Assembly (NCBI RefSeq): GCF_010015445.1
Contig: NC_053118.1
Span: forward strand, 21,565,937 to 21,629,936
Source: Perca fluviatilis
Lineage: Eukaryota > Chordata > Actinopteri > Perciformes > Percidae
Direction: 5' to 3'
DNA: 64,000 nt
The stretch's first letter is position 1; each line of letters starts with the position of its first letter. This document shows positions 39,151 to 64,000 of the stretch, one piece after another. The position numbers and the translations under genes are program-made. Under the pieces are notes generated by a model, which did no database searches, was not told where the DNA came from, and saw only the letters and a program-made list of their open reading frames with translations.

Positions 39151-40931
39151 ACACTGTAAAAATTATCAGGGTGGTTCTACTTAAAAATTTAAGTTCAATT
39201 GCTGCCTTAAAAATGTGAGTAAAGCCAACATTAAGAATAGTGTTGTTTCAACCCACAAAGTTAGATTATAGAATATGTTTAATTAATGATCATTTATTGT
39301 TTGAACTTGATACTGTGATTTAAAACAACTATCAATACTACATTGTCCACTCAAGGAAACTTGCTTCCTCTTGTCAAGCAAAAATACAATTGTATGCTAT
39401 TTCAACTCACGAAGGTAAGTTAGAGAAGATGTTTAATTAATAATAATTTATTGTTAGAACTTGATACTGTGAGTTAAAACAACCATCTATCTTACATTGT
39501 ATATTCAAGGAAACTTGCTTCCTTTTGTTAAACAAACATACAATTTTACATTTAATTTCAACTAACTGTATTCATACCAATTGTCTTTTCAAGTTAGGTG
39601 TACTCATGTTTTAAGGCAGCAATTGAACTTATACTTTCAACTTAAGCAGACTAATGTTTTTACTAAGATCACACACTGTAATAAATTTCATGGTAGTTTA
39701 ACTTGGAAATGAAAGTTCACCTTCAGCCTTGAAAATCGAAGTTCACTCAACTCTGAAGACTGCTTTTGTTTCAACTTAGAAATTAAAGTTAATGAGGGTG
39801 ATGTAACTACAGTGTTCTAGTTTTGTTAAAGTTGTTATTTTAGTTGATTTAACTTTTAATTACTTAGTTTAACTTTATACTTTTATTTAAAAAAAATATA
39901 TTTTTTTTTTAAAACAAAAAAATCTTCTCCTTCTTAAAAAAAAAAAAATTTTCTCCTTTAAAAAAAAAACCCTATAGTTATAATAACATAACCACATTTA
40001 TAGTGGAGATAGTGTGGGTGCTTGGATACAGCCACCCCAGGGCCCCATGCAAAATAGGGGTCCCTCTAAAGCCTATGATCTTGCATCACTTGGGCTAGTG
40101 AAGTGACACACCGCAGATTAATAGCTGAAGGAAGCCTATTACTGCTCAAAGTCTAATGCTGCAATACTCCAGCTCTTCTTATCAAACATAACAGTCACTT
40201 AACTCATGGTTACAAATGTAAACCAGCACAACAATGACAATTACCAGGCAACAAAACACTACATTCAAGCACACGTTTAATAAACGGAATTCAAACAAAC
40301 AATTCCGAACAAATTGCAAACTTTTCAGCAAATTTTAACACAACTCTATTTACCGCCTGCTCATGGGAATTGACCAGCCAATGAACCAATTGCACCTGAC
40401 TGCAGTATGTAGATTGGGGTTGGGCTAAATGTGGGCGGAGCTGTTTGACTTTTGAAAAGTACTTTTCAAGTACATTTCAATATGAGAAGAGTGAAATGCC
40501 AAATTCACAATTCACAAGCCTTTGACAGGTACTCCCTCCTCCCACTAGTGCTTTGTTGTTTGCCACAACACTTGTTATATTTTAGTAGAAATTTGCATAG
40601 GCTACATCACTTATCTGCGGTGTATATTAAATTTATTCTGTCCATGCTTTAACTATGCTGTGAAGACAGGTTATTTTAAAATCGAAAGGCAACCATTTTT
40701 TGTTGCAACACACACACTTTTTTTTCAACTGATAACTTACATACCCAAGTTCAATCAACACATACATATCTGATAAAAAATTTAAATAGTGGACCCAATG
40801 AATAAATGCAAGTTTAACTTTCAAAAACTCATAACGTTGAGTTCAAAATCCAAAACTTGTATAAGCGTGTTCAGTTAAAAATAAGAAATAAGTGGACATA
40901 ACTAAATGGGTCTGTACTTTTTTACAGTGTA
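39151..40931. mobile_element. Composite non-autonomous DNA element(s) with CACTGTAAAAA ends
   Basis: Outer ends are ACACTGTAAAAA and its inverse. Inside, 39180-39213 recurs inverted at ~39600-39633 (CAATTGCTGCCTTAAAAATG and inverse), so a smaller palindromic element of ~500 bp may be nested. Two ~150-bp direct copies (each with AAGGAAACTTGCTTCC) lie at about 39240-39390 and 39395-39560. Confidence 0.55.
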
Positions 40932-41163
40932 TCAGTGAATTATTTCTAATAAATACCACTGATTAATTTGACATACAACTTTTTTTTTTTAAGCCATGTG
41001 CTCTGAATAATCCTAAAATTCAGTTCAGTTCTCACACAGTTTGGTCTGATGTGTGGTTTCTGAGTGTCTATGGGCTCATCACAGTACAGGCCTGGTGGTC
41101 TTCTGAGGGCCCCTCACATCTTTAACCTCAGTAAAGTGCAGTTGGAAATGCTACCTTAGTTTC

Positions 41164-41246
<83 letters not shown>

Positions 41247-42243
41247 GGCGGATGCAGCACAAATGAAAAAATGAACCCCATCAGTTATTTTTTTTTTCTA
41301 CCCAGAAGAGTCATGTGGTCAAGTTGGGTTTGAGGAAGTGGGTGGGGGTGGTGGGGGCAGTTGTTTTCATCTTTCATTTAAAACCACCTGCAACAAACTT
41401 TGTCCACTGTAGCACTTCCATAATACTATGATTACTTTATATATTAGTCTAGAAGTGCAATTTACTTACATTCAATTTAATTTGACCTGTAATCTTTAAA
41501 AAAAATAATCCTGCTAAAAGTGGAAGCACCTGACAGGATGGTGAGGTGTCTGTCAGTGACATGACAGTGAATCTTATTACGTGTCACCTTTGGCAGAGGA
41601 GTATCTAAGAATTGAAATCCTGAAAGTAATGGGTCCGTTTATTTAACAGGCTTAATGTATAGTGTCGAAACAGCTATCAATTAGTAATTTGATAGAACAT
41701 TAATCAAAGACCATTGTGAATGTCAATCAAGTAAAAATACTTTCCTGTTCACAACCACTCTAATATGAAGATTTAATGCATAAACACGTAAGCAGCATTT
41801 AGAGGTGGAACAGATTTAAACTACCCTCTACATAGGAATTCATCATCATATTTATAAAAGGTTATGTCTGTTAACTATTAATCTGCAAAGTAAAGTTGGG
41901 CTACTCCAGCTGTCAGATAAATGTAATGGAGTAAAAGTACAATAATTTGCTTCAGAAATGTGGTGAAGTACAAAGTAAAGTAAGAATACCTCAACATTGT
42001 ACTCGAGTAAATGTAGCTACTTAATTACATTCCACCACTGACAGGCTATTCGGACCCAGTGTAAGCGCCTTGTCTTAGAGGAGCATTTAACACAATGATG
42101 TAAACCGAGAAGACATATCGATTATTCATCGTTTTCTTTGTGTCTGCAGTTGTTTTCCTACCTCAGTTATTGATGAGTTATTGATTACCATTATTAAAAT
42201 AACTCTCTGCCTGTAGGCTATTGCATGTAGGCTACAGAGCACT

Positions 42244-42294
42244 GCAGGTGGTCTTAACAAGACACTATTATAGTGTCTTGTTAAGACCACCTGC
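42244..42294. repeat. Perfect 25-bp inverted repeat with a single-base centre
   Basis: Arms 42244-42268 and 42270-42294 are exact reverse complements around T42269 (central CACTATTATAGTG). It lies ~700 bases before the rorc start codon. Confidence 0.95.
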
Positions 42295-42479
42295 CGGCAT
42301 ATCAATATGAATGATTGTATGATTCCCCCATTTAATGTGAAGTAAAAGGCCAAACCTTTACTGAAATGTAATTTCTTCTCTATGCATTGTGTTTCTCCAT
42401 TAGTGTGGCGGAAATTTGTGGCAGCAACATGAGATTATATTTCTCAACTGAGCACTACAAAGCAAAACTCGATCCGCTG

Positions 42480-42840
42480 CTGTTACGTAACAGCCGGTGA
42501 CATAACTCTCTCCAGCCTGGGACAGCCAGGGCGCATAGAGCCCAGGGAGGGGGGGTGACCGGGGCGCAAGGCTTGTGAACGGCCGGCCGATCCAGCTGCA
42601 CTCTCTCCTCTCTGCTGCTGCTGCCTCGGGGGGAATTACATTATTTCAAAACAACCACACAAGAGGAGGTGTACTGCTGAATAAAGGGCTGCTGACAGAG
42701 AGGGGTAAGAACATGACGACCGAGTTTTGGGGCCCGCTGTAAGGACAGGAAAGAAGGCGATATGGCAGTGCATGTTTTCAAATGCCTGCGCCGGCCCGGG
42801 CGATAGAACAACCAACAGGTAGTAGGAACTCGAGTTTTGT
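42480..42840 (+). promoter_or_regulatory. rorc promoter and 5' leader region (GC-rich)
   Basis: GC- and CpG-rich against AT-rich surroundings (GGGGTGACCGGGGCGCAAGG, CGGCCGGCCG, GCCGGCCCGGGCG). A possible non-coding 5' exon ends at a good donor (GAGAGGG|GTAAGA, about 42703). If instead the leader is continuous, it holds two short upstream frames: one starting at 42713 and one at 42762-42806 (MAVHVFKCLRRPGR). Confidence 0.5.
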
Positions 42841-42968
42841 CACGTTACCGTCCTAATCAAAAGGCGGCAGGTGGAGTTCAAAACCGACTGACTTGGCAGG
42901 CGTCTGTGGTTTCTGTGTGTCTTTGAGACTGAGTGTGTAGGGCCACCCAGTGTTTTGACAGAAGAGTT

Positions 42969-60387
<17,419 letters not shown>

Positions 60388-61352
60388 TGATTCACTAGAA
60401 TATGCAAAGACACACATTCACACATTATTTCAAGTCTCATAATTACTTCCTGACAGAATCTATTTTTCTAATAATGACAATAAATGAGAAAAGCACAGTA
60501 ATCATAGCGTGTTAAGTATTACATGAATTCCAGCAGAGCTTTTTTGGTAGATTGTGTCAACATACATTTCAATATTTTGATAGCTTAAAACTATTTTGAT
60601 TATTCCAGGGAAATTGTTGTTCTTTGACAGCACATTGCCAGTGAGGTACGGTATTCATTTTCTCTCAGGATGTGCCCTTGTGAGTCACAGTTACTGTGTG
60701 TCACAGTGCGTCAGACATAGAGATTCAAAGAGGCAGGACACAATCGTTGTCAACTGAAACTTAAAAAGGTAGTCCAACCAAAATCTATCTTTAGAGTATA
60801 AAACAAATATATACAGTACAAATAGAAAAATAAAATAGATATAGATATATTGCATAATACATTCTCCCTTCAAAACAGGAAATATTGGGTGTATGTTATT
60901 TACATATTCAGTGTTAAACACACCCAGAAAACAAGAGACAACCTGCTTCTTTGTATCTGTACGTCTGTAGAGAAATGTCTCTCCTCAGGTTGATAAGTCC
61001 TACAAAGCAGCAGTACCTCTCAAATGTTATCCTTTGTGTTTAAATAAATCCTCACAGGCTTGTATGTCTTTTGAGCTTGAAAATATGTTGCATTAAATGT
61101 AGAAATTGAATTTAAAGTGTGAGAGGTACAGTAGAAGTCTCTTCCTCTGTGTGCAAACTTTTCCTTTTTTTTCAGATTAAGTTACATATTGTATGTTTTG
61201 TTTTGTTTACATATCTTTGACTAAAGCCATAAGTAAAGATATAATGATGAGAGGTTTCAGCATTAAGTACTGTATGTCCGGATGTAGTCCTCTCTGTTCC
61301 TGGAACAGCTGAAATTATGATGAAGATAATTCCATGTAAATCTTCTAATAAA
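60388..61352 (+). other. rorc 3' UTR
   Basis: AATAAA signals occur at 60479-60484 and 61347-61352 downstream of the rorc stop, so the 3' UTR may be ~100 or ~980 bases long. No other gene seen. Confidence 0.5.
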
Positions 61353-63660
61353 CGAGGCTGTGAAACCAAGTACATGTGGTAACTATATTTGTCTTTTGTA
61401 AACTATCTAATACAAACAGTTGAGTAAGACTGAGACATGCAAGAAAAAAAGATTATGTTATGTTATGATAATACAAATCCTGAACTCAACAAAAAACAGT
61501 TTATTCATAGCAGACATAGCTCTAAAGTGATAAGCATGATATATCATTCTCAGTATCATATTAGAGAACATCCAGGCATAGTCCCTGCACCATACTGTAG
61601 AGCGAGGGCTGCAGCATTCAACAAAAAGAAAATATTAATCATTGTGGGTGACCCTTTAGCAGTGGAAAGTTGTTATCAGTTAGTCATAAACAAAAACTGT
61701 TGCTAACCAAGTTAGGAGGAAGCAAATTAGAAGACTGTGAGTCAATTGGGTCTGGTAAATAGTTTTCCTAAAAAAAAAACGATACATAGATGTTTTGTCA
61801 TATGTACCTCCAGTCATGCTAGAAAGCTAGTTCTAGTTCTGTTTCTATCTCCTTCTGTGTGTGAGTGTTTGTTGAAAAGCAACTTTCTACATGCAGTGAT
61901 TTTTGCTTTCATATTTCAGTCTGGTTTGGAAAGACATCAGGTAAACAATTCCTGTTGTGATGTTGTTTCTCTCGTGTTGAATAGAGAACAACCACAGAAC
62001 AACTTTCTGCACAAAGTTGTTCTGTTTCTGTTTATTTAATTACCATTTCCCCATTGGTGGCAGCTAATGAACCCACAGTAACCCGTTTTAATTTCCTTAA
62101 AAGCGTTCATGGAGACGTTAAATGTTATTGAGCAATTTAAAAAGTGAAAAAAGTAATGGAAAACCGCTAGAAATTGTCTGTACTGTCAACTCATGAGCAT
62201 AATAAAAACCTGTTTTCAGCAGCCTTAAAGGAAGCAAAATGTGTTGCGTTGTCGCAATACTTTCAAGACAAACCACAGATCTCTTTTTCCAGGATGAATA
62301 TTTGAAGGAGTGCATTGCAGCCCCACTGGGTTTGTTTGCCACTATTTGCTCTCTGACCTCTTGGGGGAATTTCTACCCGGGACAAACACAGTTTCTGGAC
62401 TCCCATCATTCACCACCACCAACCGAAAACTTTGATCCTAATATTCACTGTTTATGATGAGAAAGAGCTGTGGGCAGAGCAGCAAAGGCAGTCTAATCCT
62501 CCCAGTTTAAGCTGTGGCCTCTAGAGAGCAAACTGTGGGAATTCATTACATTACAGCATACAGCTGCACAGGGAGTTCTTCTCTGGTCTGATTTGGCTAT
62601 TTTTTATTTATTTATTTTTCTTACAGGAGAACATGGTGGGAGGGATTGTGAAGAGGTCACAGTCAGTCTTCCAGACTGGAATCTGTGAGGACACAATAAC
62701 CCTGGACTCAAACTCAGCCTTAAATAACAAGGGATTTAAGGTCTTTAGTATCCATCTCTCGACAAACAAACGATAACTCACAAACACAGTGGGTGATATT
62801 GACCGAATTCAAGGTAACAATCAGCATTATCTTGATGCTTTTATTTGTTGTAAAATATTTTAAATCATATCCATATTCATTTTGTCGAATCTTTTTTCAG
62901 TGTTTTACTAAAAACTAAGTATATCAAAATATATATGCTGTCAAGTATTTAAAGGACCACTCCACTGATTTTGTTAAAAATGTGTTACAATTTTGTGTTA
63001 CAAACATGGGGTGTTTTTTTAAAGACATGAGCAGGGAGGGTCTCATGAAATCCACTAATGTTTTGCATTATGGGAAATGTAGGATCCTGTCTTTTATTGA
63101 CCTATATATCAGGATATAACAGGCTCTGCTGCTTTGATGAGAAATATTCTTATCTCATTTTAAATCTAACTCTACAGTCAATCATCCTCATGGAAGTGCA
63201 AAATCACTGGAGTAATCCCTTTAAGGTCCCACTATGACAGAGTTTTGGTAAAACTGTAATCAATTATTTATGTATACACAGGAACTGCCTTATGCAAAGG
63301 CATTAAAGCGAAGTAAACATCTGACTCACAGTAAATGGTAGCTGTTTCATTAGTTGGATCTTTGGCAGAATAAAATTGAATTTTTTTGTTAAGGGGGAAT
63401 TCCACCAAAATTAGATTGGTTATAGACATTGTTTATAAACATGGGCTCAATGGCAGATAAATTAGTGACGAGTTAATTGTTTAACAGCCAGCCTGAATAA
63501 AAAAAAAAGAATGAACTCATGTTGACACGAACTCAGGCTCAGTGCCCTTTAACTAAAAAAGTGTTCATCATTTCCTAACAACAGGATTTGAACAGATCAC
63601 CTATGAGTCATGTTGAAAAAACTTCCTTCCCTCCCTCTTTTCCTCACTCCGCCTAACCCC
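61353..63660. other. Spacer between rorc and the next gene
   Basis: AT-rich, with no recognisable coding exon, RNA gene or clear mobile element. Short open frames here lack splice context or similarity to anything I know. Confidence 0.45.
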
Positions 63661-63857
63661 ACCGAAACCACACAACAACCATAAAAACGGTTTGTGCCCC
63701 GGTCCACCGACAGCACACTGGCCTCTGTTGGACCAATTAACGGACCCGTCTGTGCACTGCCCCGCCGAGCGTGCTTTCTTGGCCTCTGCTCGTGTTTGGA
63801 CAGTCAGCAGCGGGACAAAAGTTGAATCAGGACAGGCACTACCAAGTGTAGGCTACA

Positions 63858-63927
63858 ATGGGGTCGTCTGGGGCTCTAGTCTGCGCCGCCGCATTTGTCT
63901 TGGTTCTACTCAGCTCAGCATCCAATG
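63858..63927 (+). CDS. First coding exon (signal peptide) of an unidentified secreted or membrane protein
   Basis: ATG at 63858 opens a 70-base frame encoding a classic signal peptide (MGSSGALVCAAAFVLVLLSS, then ASN) and ends in phase 1 at a donor (AATG|GTTGGT). A phase-1 intron right after the signal peptide is common for receptors and secreted proteins. Upstream 63660-63857 is GC-richer, with CCATAAAAACGG near 63680 as a possible TATA-like box and a long 5' leader. The rest of the gene lies beyond the window, so the product cannot be named. Confidence 0.55.
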
Positions 63928-64000
63928 GTTGGTATTTTCCCACTTCTTTTTGTTGTTGTTGAAATTGTTGTTTGCTTCTGGGCTGACTCCATTTTGGTTC

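Larger units (their letters stand above)
37490..42480. other. them4/rorc spacer with DNA-transposon remnants
   Basis: No gene recognised. 37700-37860 contains a short duplicated segment (AATTATGTAGATCAAGCAAG twice). 39151-40931 is bounded by ACACTGTAAAAA and TTTTTTACAGTGTA. (GT)n occupies 41165-41245. 41890-42040 resembles the ACTCGAGTAAATGTAGCTAC type of fish repeat. A near-perfect palindrome is at 42244-42294. Confidence 0.5.

Noticed and set aside
42244..42294. Pre-miRNA hairpin
   Set aside because: Perfect arms with a one-base centre leave no usable loop; kept only as a palindrome.

Overview
This is eukaryotic DNA from a teleost, most likely a spiny-rayed (acanthomorph) fish. The evidence is spliced genes with GT-AG introns, abundant long (CA)n, (TA)n and (TCAC)n microsatellites, tRNA-derived SINE-like copies ending in a CCCCAAAAAA-type tail, palindromic Tc1-like and hAT-like elements, and protein exons that read as clear vertebrate orthologues. 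I rebuilt gene models by hand from exon frames and splice sites. For the five complete multi-exon protein models whose coding exons were all traced before rorc, and for rorc itself, the exon phases add up to one open frame.

Layout. (1) 2-856, + strand: the last coding part of osgin2. (2) 4409-14135, - strand: complete 17-exon nbn (nibrin), about 852 aa, tail-to-tail with osgin2 as in mammals. (3) 15592-16661, - strand: msmp, a small secreted ten-cysteine microseminoprotein with an upstream TATA box and a non-coding first exon. (4) About 16.9-25.3 kb: gene-poor and repeat-rich, with a tandem array of roughly 1 kb units (20.9-24.8 kb) interrupted by a Tc1-like palindromic element. (5) 25692-28375 (-) and 29320-30713 (+): two head-to-head genes for small single-hydrophobic-segment coiled-coil proteins. 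They share four exons, identical intron phases, an identical 55-nt exon 2 and three cysteines at matching positions, so they are an inverted paralogous pair. I cannot name them; they are the most interesting item here. (6) 31.5-34.9 kb: nested transposon and SINE insertions. (7) 33396-37208, +: them4, an acyl-CoA thioesterase of the hotdog fold. (8) 42969-60387, +: rorc (ROR gamma nuclear receptor), about 509 aa, with two large introns full of repeats and a 30-nt in-frame microexon. (9) 63858-63927, +: the signal-peptide exon of another gene that continues beyond the window.

How the genes relate. osgin2-nbn is a conserved neighbour pair (human 8q21), and them4-rorc is another (human 1q21). 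msmp and the paralogous pair lie between these blocks, so the window joins ancestral blocks that are separate in human. The genes do not form one pathway: nbn acts in DNA double-strand-break repair, msmp is a secreted ligand-like protein, them4 is a lipid thioesterase, and rorc is a transcription factor of lymphoid and circadian programmes.
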